Shown: one piece after another, positions 16,114-24,960 of the stretch
Layout of the letters: every line of letters begins with the position of its first letter
Position numbering within the stretch: position 1 is the first letter of the stretch
NCBI GenBank assembly: GCA_028279425.1
Contig: JANQNV010000114.1
Location: forward strand, 31,502 to 95,501
DNA: 64,000 nt
DNA from: Longimicrobiales bacterium
GTDB taxonomy: Bacteria; Gemmatimonadota; Gemmatimonadetes; Longimicrobiales; Gaopeijiaceae
Reading direction: 5' to 3'
Translations under genes and position numbers: made by a program
The notes under the pieces: generated by a model
Seen by the model: the letters and a program-made list of their open reading frames with translations, nothing else
The model's database searches: none
What the model was told of the DNA's origin: nothing

Positions 16114-19100
16114 GTGCGCCTGCCACGCATCGTACCCTCCCTCGCCCTCTTCGCCGCCGCGCTGGCCCTCGCACCGGAGTTGGCCGCCCAGTCTCGCACG
16201 ACATCGGCGATCCGCGGCCGGGTGACCGGTATCGACGGAGCGGCCCAGATCGCGGCCACCGTCATCGTCGCCCATCAGGAAACGGGGGCGAACCGCAGCG
16301 CCATCACCAACGAGCGCGGCGACTTCCTGATTCTACTCCTGCAGCCCGGTGGCCCCTACGAGGTCACCGTGCAGGCGCTGGGGTTCGCCGAGGAGCGCCG
16401 CGAGGGGCTGACCTTACAGGTCGGTGAGGTCACGACCCTCAACTTCGTGTTGGCGCCCCAGGCCGTCGACATCGAGGGGGTCGACGTCGAGGTACGACGC
16501 GACGAGATCTTCAATCCGGCACAGGTCGGACCGGCCACCCTCCTCAACGAGCGCATCGTCGAGTCCATGCCGGTCCTGTCGCGTGACATCACCGAGCTGG
16601 CGCTCCTGAGCCCACTCGTGAAGACGACCGAGTCGGGCGGCTTCTCGGTCGCAGGACAAAACGACCGCTACAACTCGCTCCTGATCGACGGCGTGCTCAA
16701 CAAGGACATGTTCGGGCTGACGTCGGGGGGAGTCCCGGGTGGACAAGCGGGCGCCAAGCTGCTGCCCCTCGACGCCGTGACGCAGTACGAGGTGCTCGTG
16801 GCCCCCTTCGACGTGCGCCTCTCGGGGTTCACCGGGGGCGTCATGAACGCCGTGACCCGCTCGGGCACGAACGACTGGCGGTTCCGCGGGGCCGCCGTGG
16901 CCCGGACCGAGTCGCTGATGGGCGATCTCGTGCTGCCCACCGGGCCCGTAGAGGCATCGGGCGTCGACCGGTCGCTGATCGCTCTGTCGGCAGGTGGTCC
17001 GGTGAAGCTGAACAAGGGGCACTTCTTCGTATCGGGCGAGTTCGAGACCCGAAATCGCCCCCCCTCGGGATACAACCTCTTTCGCGACGCACCCTCCGTC
17101 GTGAGGATCAGCCCCGAGTCGCTGACCTCGCTCCAGACCGAGGTCGAGAATCAGTTCGGCATCGATACGGGTACCGGCGAGGTGTTTCCGCTCGGCCAGG
17201 AGCTGTCGAACGTCTTCGGGCGGCTGGACTGGAACTTCGACGGGGGCACGCGCCTCACGGTGCGCAACATCTTCTCGCTGACGAGCAACGACGAAAGCCC
17301 CAACCGAACGGCCTTCGAGGCCTACGAACTGTCGTCCAACGCGGTCATGCGGCGCTCGCTCTCCAACACCACCTCGTTTCAGCTCTTCTCACCCATCGGC
17401 AACTCGCTCGCGAACCAGTTGGACCTGAGCGTGCAACGGGTGAGCGACGAAACGACACCCGTCAGCCGGGTGCCTCAGATCGACGTCGACCTGCTGAGTT
17501 CGATCGACGGCGCATCCTTCGTACGGCCGGTGCGGTTCGGAGGCGATTTCTTCGGGCAGGAGAACAACCTCGAGCAGACCACCCTCCGGCTGACCAACGC
17601 ACTCGACATCACCCGCGGCGACGACGTGCTGACGCTGGGGGTCACCGCGGCCTACTACGACATCGCCCACACCTTCCTGCCCGGGGCGGGCGGCGAATAC
17701 TTCTTCGCCCGCGCCGCAGACGTCGCGACCAACGCTCCGCAGCGCTTCCAGGTGACCCGCACCGCCGAGGGCTTCGACCCGACGGCCGACTTCGGCGTGC
17801 TCGAGTGGGGCGGCTTCGTCCAGCACCAGCTCAACGCCGGCCAGGGGTTGAGCATGCGGTTCGGACTCCGCTTCGACGTGCCGCACGTGCTCGGCTCCCC
17901 CGACACCAACTTCGAGGTGCTCGACTTCTTCGGGTACGACACGGGAAATCTGCCGTCGGGCAACCTGCTCATCTCGCCGCGCTGGGGCTTCAACTGGCAG
18001 AGTGAGGGCGAAAGGCGCTGGCAGGTGAGGGCCGGCGCCGGGATGTTCGCCGGCCAGCTCCCCTACGTCTGGTTGGCCAACGCCTTCCACAACGACGGGG
18101 CCCGGTCGGTGACGCAGATTTGCGAGGGCCGCCGCACCGACGAACCGCCCACCGGCAACGGCGTGCCCGCCTACGTGCCCGGGAGCCTGCCGACGTCGTG
18201 CGAATTCGGTGCATTCACCGAAACCAACTCCGTGGTGGTGCTCCCGGGCGACTTCCGCTACCCCCAGGATCTGAAGTTCTCGGTCAGCGGAGATCGCGAA
18301 ATCAGCGATCGCCTCAGCGCGACCGTCGGTGTGCTCTTCAGCAAGGCGATCAACCAGATCGGGGTCCAGGAGCTCAACATCGAGGGTGGCGCCCCCGCAC
18401 CGGGCTACAGCGAGCTCGGCGGCTTCGAACGCCAGTTCTACCGGCCCCTCAACCCCAGCTTCGGGCAGGTCCTGGCCATCACGAACGACGGTGAGGACTG
18501 GGCGGCTACCTTCAGCGCCGAGGCGCGCGGTCAGGTCACCGACCGGCTCAACCTGCAGGTGGGCTACGCGTACTCGCGCTCCTGGGATCGGATGAGCCTG
18601 ATGTTTGCCGACATGGCGTCCAACTTCGGGTTCAACCCCGTCGAAAACGCCGCAAACGACCCGGGGCTGACGCGCTCCAACTTCGACCGTCCGCACAAGT
18701 TCGTGGTGGCCCTCTTCGGCACCCCGTTCCCCGGACTCGATGACACCGAGCTTTCCCTGCTGTACACCGGTCAGTCGGGGCTCCCCTTCTCGTACGTCTA
18801 CGCCGCCGATGCGAACGGCGACGGGTATCCCGGAAACGGAGGCGCCTTCGATCGGTTCAACGACCTGCTGCACGTGCCGTCCGACGCCTTCGACCTCCCG
18901 GCGCCGCTGGGATCGCAGCAGCTGATGGCGGCCGCGATGCGACAAGATCCCTGCATCGCGGAGTACATCGGCGAAATCATGGACCGCAACGCCTGCCGCG
19001 CCCCCTGGCAGAACAACCTCGACCTCCGCCTGGCGCAGACCTTCCGCCTCGGCGCCACCGAGGTGCGGCTGGAGGGGGATGTCGTCAACGTGCTCAACCT

Positions 19101-19329
19101 CGTGAATGGACAGTGGGGCCGGATCGAATCCATCCGACCGATCGCGCCGGTCCTCGAGGAGTGCATCGATTGTGGTAGTCGGGTGGTCCGGTGGGGCGGC
19201 GCGGTGCTCCCACAGCGGGGCGACGACGGTGAGCTGCGCGTCGACGAACCATGGAACGTTCTCTCGCCGGAGTCGCAGTGGCAGATCCAGGTGGGGGCCC
19301 GCGTCACCTTCGGCGGAGCGGTCCGATGA
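16114..19329 (+). CDS. TonB-dependent receptor with carboxypeptidase-like regulatory domain (Oar-like)
   Basis: About 1071 residues from GTG 16114. A signal peptide ends in E-L-A-A-Q. A carboxypeptidase-regulatory-like beta-sandwich covers roughly residues 30-115. The plug domain has Y-N-S-L-L-I-D-G-V. The large barrel runs to the end and closes with V-G-A-R-V-T-F-G-G. The layout matches Oar-like outer-membrane transporters, which take up large ligands using TonB energy. The substrate is unknown. The frame is open before 16114, but there the codons lack protein character and overlap the end of ppk1. The following lipoprotein gene overlaps its stop by ATGA, so the two may form one system. Confidence 0.9.
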   Translation: MRLPRIVPSLALFAAALALAPELAAQSRTTSAIRGRVTGIDGAAQIAATVIVAHQETGANRSAITNERGDFLILLLQPGGPYEVTVQALGFAEERREGLTLQVGEVTTLNFVLAPQAVDIEGVDVEVRRDEIFNPAQVGPATLLNERIVESMPVLSRDITELALLSPLVKTTESGGFSVAGQNDRYNSLLIDGVLNKDMFGLTSGGVPGGQAGAKLLPLDAVTQYEVLVAPFDVRLSGFTGGVMNAVTRSGTNDWRFRGAAVARTESLMGDLVLPTGPVEASGVDRSLIALSAGGPVKLNKGHFFVSGEFETRNRPPSGYNLFRDAPSVVRISPESLTSLQTEVENQFGIDTGTGEVFPLGQELSNVFGRLDWNFDGGTRLTVRNIFSLTSNDESPNRTAFEAYELSSNAVMRRSLSNTTSFQLFSPIGNSLANQLDLSVQRVSDETTPVSRVPQIDVDLLSSIDGASFVRPVRFGGDFFGQENNLEQTTLRLTNALDITRGDDVLTLGVTAAYYDIAHTFLPGAGGEYFFARAADVATNAPQRFQVTRTAEGFDPTADFGVLEWGGFVQHQLNAGQGLSMRFGLRFDVPHVLGSPDTNFEVLDFFGYDTGNLPSGNLLISPRWGFNWQSEGERRWQVRAGAGMFAGQLPYVWLANAFHNDGARSVTQICEGRRTDEPPTGNGVPAYVPGSLPTSCEFGAFTETNSVVVLPGDFRYPQDLKFSVSGDREISDRLSATVGVLFSKAINQIGVQELNIEGGAPAPGYSELGGFERQFYRPLNPSFGQVLAITNDGEDWAATFSAEARGQVTDRLNLQVGYAYSRSWDRMSLMFADMASNFGFNPVENAANDPGLTRSNFDRPHKFVVALFGTPFPGLDDTELSLLYTGQSGLPFSYVYAADANGDGYPGNGGAFDRFNDLLHVPSDAFDLPAPLGSQQLMAAAMRQDPCIAEYIGEIMDRNACRAPWQNNLDLRLAQTFRLGATEVRLEGDVVNVLNLVNGQWGRIESIRPIAPVLEECIDCGSRVVRWGGAVLPQRGDDGELRVDEPWNVLSPESQWQIQVGARVTFGGAVR

Positions 19330-20093
19330 GCCGGCGCAGCACCCCCGCTCGGACGGCCCGGCGCGGCATCACCGATCGGAGCGCTGGGCGCGGCACCACC
19401 GCTCGGACGGTCGGGCGCAGCGCCCCCGATCGGACGGCCCGGCGCGGCACCCCCGATCGGAGCGCCCGGCGCCGCGACTCGCGTATCGCCCGTCTTTCGT
19501 CCATCGCCATGGTGGTCTTGTCCGGCGCGGCGTGCGAGAGCTTCCAGCCGGAATGGGTGGAGACGCTGTCGCTGCGCCCGGACTCACTGCACATCTCGAT
19601 CGGAGAGACCGCCTCGTTCGAGGCCATCCCCCTGAGCGAGCGCGGTGATGAACTGCTCGATCGGGCCGCCCGCACCGAGTGGACGCTGACCGGTGGCTCC
19701 GTCGCCTCGCTCGATGCCCAGGGCGCGACGGGCCAGGTGACCGCGACGGCACTCGGCTCCGCCCGCGTGACGGCGCGTCTCGGGCGGGGCGAGGTCCGGG
19801 GCAACGTCTACGTCCAACCCTCGGGTCTCGACCGCATCGCCATCGTGCCCGACCGGATCGAGATCGCGCCGGGTCAGCGCCCCCGGGTCGAAGCGCAGCT
19901 GTTCGATGCCTCCGGGGCGCTGCTGTCGCCCGAGGGCTTTCGTATCTCGTGGAAGTTCGTCGACACCTCGATCGGTTTCGTGGGCACTCCCATCGGTCCG
20001 AGCGCCGACCTGCTCGGTCGCCGGACGGGGACCACGGAGCTGCGCCTCATCGTCGGGGACCGCTCAACGGGAATCCCCTTCATCGTGCGTTGA
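19326..20093 (+). CDS. Ig-like-domain lipoprotein with a repetitive basic N-terminus
   Basis: 255 residues if it starts at the ATG overlapping the receptor stop. Residues 3-47 are five 9-residue repeats of the type R-R-G-T-P-D-R-S-A. Then comes a hydrophobic signal with lipobox L-S-G-A-A-Cys, and after it two beta-sandwich Ig-like (Big_2) units containing S-I-G-E-T-A-S-F-E and I-A-P-G-Q-R-P-R-V-E. A lipoprotein signal preceded by about 55 basic residues is unusual. No better start codon is visible close to the lipobox. It is probably a surface partner of the TonB receptor, by overlap only. Confidence 0.65.
   Translation: MSRRSTPARTARRGITDRSAGRGTTARTVGRSAPDRTARRGTPDRSARRRDSRIARLSSIAMVVLSGAACESFQPEWVETLSLRPDSLHISIGETASFEAIPLSERGDELLDRAARTEWTLTGGSVASLDAQGATGQVTATALGSARVTARLGRGEVRGNVYVQPSGLDRIAIVPDRIEIAPGQRPRVEAQLFDASGALLSPEGFRISWKFVDTSIGFVGTPIGPSADLLGRRTGTTELRLIVGDRSTGIPFIVR
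19332..19466 (+). repeat. 27-bp minisatellite, five copies, within a coding start
   Basis: Five 27-bp units similar to cccggcgcggcacccccgat plus seven more bases. Each equals nine codons, so the reading frame is kept. Copies differ at a few positions each. They encode the basic 9-residue repeats at the N-terminus of the Ig-like lipoprotein. Confidence 0.8.
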
Positions 20094-20179
20094 GGCCGGC
20101 CACCGCCGGTCGGCCGGCCACTGCCGGTCGGTCGGCCCCTGCCGGTCGGTCGGCCACCGCCGGTCGGTCGGCCCCACGG
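20094..20179. repeat. 18-bp minisatellite after the Ig-like lipoprotein gene
   Basis: Four full units of GGTCGGCCACCGCCGGTC type start right after the stop codon, at 20094, 20112, 20130 and 20148. A partial fifth ends near 20179. Most copies differ by one or two bases. The tract lies between convergent genes and could act as a structured 3' end, but no clear single hairpin or T-run is present. Confidence 0.85.
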
Positions 20180-20225
20180 CGCAAAGACCAGCCCCCAGCC
20201 GTGAGGCCGGCCACCACCCCTCCGA

Positions 20226-23200
20226 TCAGGAGATGATCGGAATCCCGCGGGCGCGGAGCTGGGCGTTGAGCGCCGGCAGATCGACTTCGAGCAGCTCGGT
20301 CATCTGTTCCTGGGCGTCGATGAAGCGCGCCTTGAGCACATCGTACACCTCCGACTGCTGCGCCGTGGGCGCGAAGTCGGCCGAATAGCGCCCCACATCG
20401 CTCCCGAGCGCCGACATGCGCCCGTAGAGCTTCATGGGGCCTCGGAAGGCGTCCTCACGAGCTCCCGACAGATCGAGGTCGAACAGCTGCGACTCCACCT
20501 CCAGCAGCTTGTCGCGGAACTGGCTGGCCGCTTCGGCGACGGCCTCGGCATCGGCTTCGACGCGGGTCAGATCCTGCAGATCCTCGACCTGCTCGCGAAT
20601 CCACTCGAGTCGATTGATCATGCGACCCATCTCCTGCAGGTCGTCGCGCAACGCCAGTGAGAGGGCCACCTGCGCCCGGATCTCGTCGAGACTCCCGGTC
20701 GACGTGGGATCCTTGAGCACCTCGACCGGCACCTCGAAACGGGCACCCCCCGCCTCGATCCGGGCCGTGTAGGTGCCGGGCACGGCGAGCGGGCCTCGCT
20801 GCCCGCCGGTGAGGTCGAGGTCCCAGGTGCGGAGACGCCGGGTGCCTTCGTCTTCCATGGCGATCCAGGGCATGTCGGGTGGCGGCGTACGTAGCCGTGG
20901 AGCGGTGGGAGAGGTGTGCCGCAGGTCCCACTGAACCCGGTTCAGACCCGGAGAGCCGGCGGTGCGCAACGACCGGACGACCTGCCCTTCGGCGTCGACG
21001 ATGTCGGTGACGATCGGGCCCGCAACCCCGGCACCCAACCATACGTCGATCGAGGCGCCGTACCGGGGATTGCGACCGGAGACGTGCCCCGGCGAACTCT
21101 TGCGTCCCTGGATCGACTGGAAGCGGTAGGCCGGAAGCGGATCGACCACCGACACCTGCTGCGCCATCCTCTCGGCGTCGAGCGCCCGCAGCCCCGTGAT
21201 GTTGTCCAGGATCCAGAAACCCCGGCCGTAGGTGCCGACCACGAGGTCGTGGAAGTGCGGTTGGACCGTGAGCCAGTATACGGGGGCCGCGGGTAGTCCG
21301 TTGCGAAGCCGGGTCCAGGAGCCACCGTCGTCGAGCGAGAACCAGACGCCGTTGTCCGTGCCAGCAAACAGCATCCCGCGACGCACCGGATCCTCGCGCA
21401 CCACGTGGACGAACGACGACGGCCCTCGTTCGATCCCCGCATCGATGCGTGACCAGGATGCCCCATAGTCGCGCGTGACGTAGATGAACGGATCGAAGTT
21501 GCCCATTTGGTGAAAGTCGACCGCCGCGTAGGCCGTTGCGGCGTCGAAGCGCGAGGGTTCGATGTTGGAGAACTGACCGTATTCGGGAAGTGCCGGCAGG
21601 TTGGCCGACACATTCGACCAGTTCTCGCCGCCGTCGCGGCTGATCTGGATCTGTCCATCGTTGCTGCCCGCCCAGAGGAGACCCTCCTCGACGGGGGACT
21701 CGGCGAGGGCGTAGAGCACCGAGCCGTCGAAGGTCATGAGATTGTCGGTGGTCATCCCACCGGAATCCTGCTGCTTGGACTTGTCGTTCAGCGTCAGGTC
21801 GGGCGAGACGACCTCCCAACTCGCCCCCTTGTCACGGGTCCGGTGCACATGCTGGCTTCCCACGTAGACGGTGTTGTTGTCGTGGGGAGAGATGACCACG
21901 GGAAAGGTCCAGTGCCAGCGGTAGCGCAGGTCAGCGGGACGCCACCCGTAGGCGGCCTCGGGCCAGACGCGCACGTTGCGCACGTGCCCCGTCGCGGGAT
22001 CGAAGTATTCCAGGCCGCCATCGTAGCACCCCGACCACACCTCGTTGTTGGCCGCGGTGTCGGGGATCGCGAATCCCGACTCGCATCCCCCCACCCCCGT
22101 CCAGTGGCCGACCGTGATCGATCCCGACCGTGAGTTCGACGGGCCCTTGTACGACCAGCCGTCCTGGCGATTCCCGTAGAGGTTGTAGGGCACCTCGTTG
22201 TCGGTGAAGACGTGGTACATCTGAGCGATCGGGAGCACGATGCGCTCGAACGACTTGCCTCGATTGAGCGTGATCGTCGCCCCGGCGTCGTCTGCCACCA
22301 TGAACCGATCCGGGTCGGTCGGATCGATCCAGATGTCGTGGGTGTCGCCGCCGCCCCGGGGCGGATTCGGTACGAGCGTGCGCCCGCCGTCCTGACTCAT
22401 CCCGAAGCGGACCGAGAGAAAGTACAGTCGGTCGGGATCCACCGGATCGACACGGAAGCGGGTGTAGTACGAGGCCCTCTCGGCAAGGTCGTGGTCACGG
22501 CTCATCAGGCGCCACGTGCGCCCCCCATTGTCGCTCCGATAGAGCGTGGGGTGGTCCAGTTCGAGCAGGGCGTAGACGCGGTCCGGATCCGAAGGGGCGA
22601 TGTCGACCGCGACCTTCCCGACGAGTTCACCCGGCCCGGGGAGCCCCCGGCCGGCGATCTTCGTCCACGCGTCTCCGCCGTCGCGCGAGACGTACACCCC
22701 GCCACCCGTCCCCCCGGAGTGAAGACCCCAGGGGTCGACCCGGAGCGACCACATCCCCGCGAAGAGGATGTCGGGGCGCTCGGGATCGATCGCCAGATCG
22801 GCGCAGCCGGTCCCCGGATCGACGAACAGCACGTGCTCCCAGCTTTCTCCACCGTCGGTCGTCCGGTAGACACCGCGATCCGCCTGGTCGTCATACGCGT
22901 GTCCGAGCGCGCAGGCGAAGACCACGTCGTTGTCTCGAGGATGCACGACGATTCGCCCGATGCGGCCGGTCGCACGAAGGCCGCGGTGCTGCCAGGTTTC
23001 CCCTCCATCGAGGGACTTGTAGACGCCGTCTCCCATGGCGAGAGCGGGGCGGATGATGAAGGTCTCGCCGGTACCGGCCCACACCTCGTTGGGTGCCGTG
23101 GGTGCGATCGCCAACGACCCGATCGATTGCACGTCCTGATCGTCGAAGGTGGGCCGCCAACTCGCGCCGCCGTCTTCCGTCTTCCACACCCCTCCCGACG

Positions 23201-23414
23201 CCGCCCCGATGAGCGCAATCATCGGATCGCCCGGGACACCTGCAACGGCGATCGTGCGGTTCCCCTCGGGTCCGACGTGTCGGAATCGGATGCCGTCGAC
23301 CCAGGTGGGGTCGACCTGTTGAGCGGCCACGGCGGCGGCGTCGATGGGGGCGAGAGGCACCACGACCGTCGCGAAGAGGGTCGCGCACAGGGCGCCGAAC
23401 AGGATAGAGCGCAT
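20226..23414 (-). CDS. Exported VPS10/BNR-repeat (sortilin-like) protein
   Basis: About 1062 residues from ATG 23414. A signal peptide ends in V-A-A-Q. The first 700 or so residues are a beta-propeller with many Asp-box repeats (K-T-E-D-G-G-A-S-W, K-S-L-D-G-G-E-T-W, R-T-T-D-G-G-E-S-W, S-R-D-G-G-E-N-W, S-L-D-D-G-G-S-W). A beta domain with P-V-E-V-L-K-D-P follows, then a C-terminal helical region (about residues 920-1060). This is the domain order of the VPS10-like proteins frequent in Gemmatimonadota, Acidobacteria and Bacteroidota. They are often labelled glycosyl hydrolases, but I see no catalytic motif and prefer a secreted binding protein. Confidence 0.85.
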   Translation of the reverse strand: MRSILFGALCATLFATVVVPLAPIDAAAVAAQQVDPTWVDGIRFRHVGPEGNRTIAVAGVPGDPMIALIGAASGGVWKTEDGGASWRPTFDDQDVQSIGSLAIAPTAPNEVWAGTGETFIIRPALAMGDGVYKSLDGGETWQHRGLRATGRIGRIVVHPRDNDVVFACALGHAYDDQADRGVYRTTDGGESWEHVLFVDPGTGCADLAIDPERPDILFAGMWSLRVDPWGLHSGGTGGGVYVSRDGGDAWTKIAGRGLPGPGELVGKVAVDIAPSDPDRVYALLELDHPTLYRSDNGGRTWRLMSRDHDLAERASYYTRFRVDPVDPDRLYFLSVRFGMSQDGGRTLVPNPPRGGGDTHDIWIDPTDPDRFMVADDAGATITLNRGKSFERIVLPIAQMYHVFTDNEVPYNLYGNRQDGWSYKGPSNSRSGSITVGHWTGVGGCESGFAIPDTAANNEVWSGCYDGGLEYFDPATGHVRNVRVWPEAAYGWRPADLRYRWHWTFPVVISPHDNNTVYVGSQHVHRTRDKGASWEVVSPDLTLNDKSKQQDSGGMTTDNLMTFDGSVLYALAESPVEEGLLWAGSNDGQIQISRDGGENWSNVSANLPALPEYGQFSNIEPSRFDAATAYAAVDFHQMGNFDPFIYVTRDYGASWSRIDAGIERGPSSFVHVVREDPVRRGMLFAGTDNGVWFSLDDGGSWTRLRNGLPAAPVYWLTVQPHFHDLVVGTYGRGFWILDNITGLRALDAERMAQQVSVVDPLPAYRFQSIQGRKSSPGHVSGRNPRYGASIDVWLGAGVAGPIVTDIVDAEGQVVRSLRTAGSPGLNRVQWDLRHTSPTAPRLRTPPPDMPWIAMEDEGTRRLRTWDLDLTGGQRGPLAVPGTYTARIEAGGARFEVPVEVLKDPTSTGSLDEIRAQVALSLALRDDLQEMGRMINRLEWIREQVEDLQDLTRVEADAEAVAEAASQFRDKLLEVESQLFDLDLSGAREDAFRGPMKLYGRMSALGSDVGRYSADFAPTAQQSEVYDVLKARFIDAQEQMTELLEVDLPALNAQLRARGIPIIS

Positions 23415-23747
23415 CGGGGTCGTCGTTCGAGAGTACGGAGTCGGGTGACGCAACCTCCCCGAGGTCGCGACGCGGGGCAAGGCGCCCGACCCTGCCGTCG
23501 CGTCTGGTGTGGCCGTCCCCGCGCAAGCGTTCGATACTGGGCTTCCGACCGGCCCTCACCTGTGACCCCGCCACCGCATGCGCACCTCCGCGACCTCTGC
23601 GATCCTCGCGACTGAGACGCCTCCGGCGACCTCTGCGCCCCTCGTGGCCTCGACGCCGCCCGCGACCTCGGCCACCCGTGCGACCTGTGCCGCGTCTGCC
23701 CCCACCCGCAGCGTCTTCTCGATCGACCCCGACGCGGGGGCGGCGTG
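23415..23747. other. Divergent intergenic region with a degenerate CT-rich repeat
   Basis: 333 bp between the VPS10-like gene and the PNPOx-like gene. From about 23570 to 23720 it carries degenerate copies of a G-C-G-A-C-C-T-C-T-G-C-G-like motif, giving a strand asymmetry of C and T. Short open frames cross it but none looks like a protein. Both promoters must lie here; none is clear by eye. Confidence 0.45.
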
Positions 23748-24227
23748 ATGTCGATCCTGACGGCGGAGGTACGCGAGGCCCTCGAGCGTGCCGTACTCTG
23801 CTGGTTCGCATCGGTCGACCGGGAGGGAGCCCCGAACGTCTCGCCCAAGGAGGTCTTCGCGGCCCTGGACGATCGGCGGATCGCGGTGGCGAACATCGCC
23901 TCGCCCCGGACAGCGAGAAATGTGCGAGCAGATGGGCGCGTGTGCGTCAGCTTCGTGGACGTCTTCGTGCAGCGAGGCTTCAAGCTCACCGGCGCCGCAT
24001 CCCTCGTGCAGCCCGGCGACGCCGAGTTCGAGACCATCCGCGCCCCCCTTCGCGCGATCGCCGGCGATCGCTTCCACTTCATCAACGTCATCGTGGTCGA
24101 GGTGTCGAAGGTCGAGCCGATCGTCGCCCCGAGCTACCGCTTCTTCCCCGATACCGCCGAGGCCGACCAGGTCCGCGCCGCTATGGACCGCTACGGTGTG
24201 CGACCGCGCGACGAACGTTCCCGGTAG
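23748..24227 (+). CDS. Pyridoxamine 5'-phosphate oxidase-like flavin-binding protein
   Basis: 159 residues from ATG 23748; a GTG one codon earlier is possible. It has a split-barrel pattern with C-W-F-A-S-V-D-R-E-G-A-P-N-V-S-P-K-E near the N-terminus and N-V-R-A-D-G-R-V-C-V-S-F in the middle. Proteins of this type bind FMN or F420 and often reduce small substrates, and many are uncharacterised. It is a single gene followed by a long repeat-rich spacer. The substrate is unknown. Confidence 0.82.
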   Translation: MSILTAEVREALERAVLCWFASVDREGAPNVSPKEVFAALDDRRIAVANIASPRTARNVRADGRVCVSFVDVFVQRGFKLTGAASLVQPGDAEFETIRAPLRAIAGDRFHFINVIVVEVSKVEPIVAPSYRFFPDTAEADQVRAAMDRYGVRPRDERSR

Positions 24228-24282
24228 GGAGCACTGGCTTCGAAGGGTGGCGGTCGCGACGGACCGGATGGGGGCGGGGGCA

Positions 24283-24407
24283 GCGGATGGGGCGCAGGGC
24301 GCGGGCGGCGGATGGGTCGCAGGGCGCTGGTGGCGGATGGGTCGCAGGGCGCGGGCGGCGGATGGGTCGCAGGGCACGGGTGGCGGATGGGTCGCAGGGC
24401 GCGGGCG
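24283..24407. repeat. 25-bp minisatellite, five copies
   Basis: The unit gcggatgggtcgcagggcgc plus five bases repeats with an exact 25-bp period; the GATGG core falls at 24286, 24311, 24336, 24361 and 24386. Since 25 is not a multiple of three, it does not encode a periodic peptide. It lies in the 733-bp spacer between the PNPOx-like gene and padR. That spacer otherwise contains only the dispersed repeat at 24501-24673, the tandem operator and GC-rich leader sequence. Confidence 0.9.
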
Positions 24408-24500
24408 CGGCGCAGAAGGCGGCGGATGGCGGGCGCGGCCGTGGAAGGCGCGGACAGCGACACGGGGTGCCGGGCGCCGCACAGCGAGCCTACCGCACGT

Positions 24501-24673
24501 TCACGCCACCATAGGCCCCCGCGACAGCATCGTGGAGCTTTTTGGTCGTATAGCGACACCTTCACGCCACCATCGCGCTCCGCGGCAACATGGTGGAGCC
24601 TTTTGGTCGTATAGCGACACCTTCGCGCCACCATCGCCCCCGGCGGCGAATGGTGGAGCCTTTTGGTCGTTCG
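24501..24673 (+). repeat. Dispersed TTTTGGTCG repeat, three tandem copies of about 60 bp
   Basis: Three units of 60-61 bp are marked by GTGGAG at 24532, 24593 and 24653. Each ends with the core GTGGAGCCTTTTGGTCGTAT and, in two copies, AGCGACACC. Each unit also has CCACCAT before and (A)TGGTGG after a variable 15-bp stretch, so it can form a small stem. The same core occurs in both orientations at 49583-49721. It is not coding in any convincing way. Confidence 0.8.
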
Positions 24674-24751
24674 GCGCCCCCCTCGACGCGCCCCCCTCGA
24701 CGCACCCCCACCCCACCCCCTGCCTGGCGACCGGTTGCGCGGCCGAGGCGG

Positions 24752-24787
24752 CTATATAGATTTCGGGGGACACCTATATAGATTTCG
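24752..24787 (+). promoter_or_regulatory. Tandem 14-bp operator-like repeats upstream of padR
   Basis: CTATATAGATTTCG occurs twice, at 24752-24765 and 24774-24787, exactly 22 bp apart, about two helical turns. Each copy contains the 8-bp palindrome CTATATAG in an otherwise GC-rich spacer. The site lies 174 nt before the padR start. Likely functions are the promoter -10 region, a PadR operator for autoregulation, or both. Confidence 0.6.
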
Positions 24788-24960
24788 TGACAGCGTCCGT
24801 CGAGCGCCGGCCGAAGAGGCTGGAAGCGGACCGGACCCGCGGCCGCCCGAACGGCCGGCGCCGAGGCGAGCCGAACCGGGCGAGCCGGACCGAGCGCGCG
24901 CCGAAAGGCCGGCGCCCGGCCGGCACCGAAGGCGGACCGGCGGAGGGGAGGAGCGAGGGG

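Noticed and set aside
24245..24500. A Gly/Arg-rich protein encoded across the 25-bp repeat
   Set aside because: The 25-bp period is not a multiple of three, so no stable peptide repeat exists, and all frames across it read as low-complexity products of the DNA repeat.
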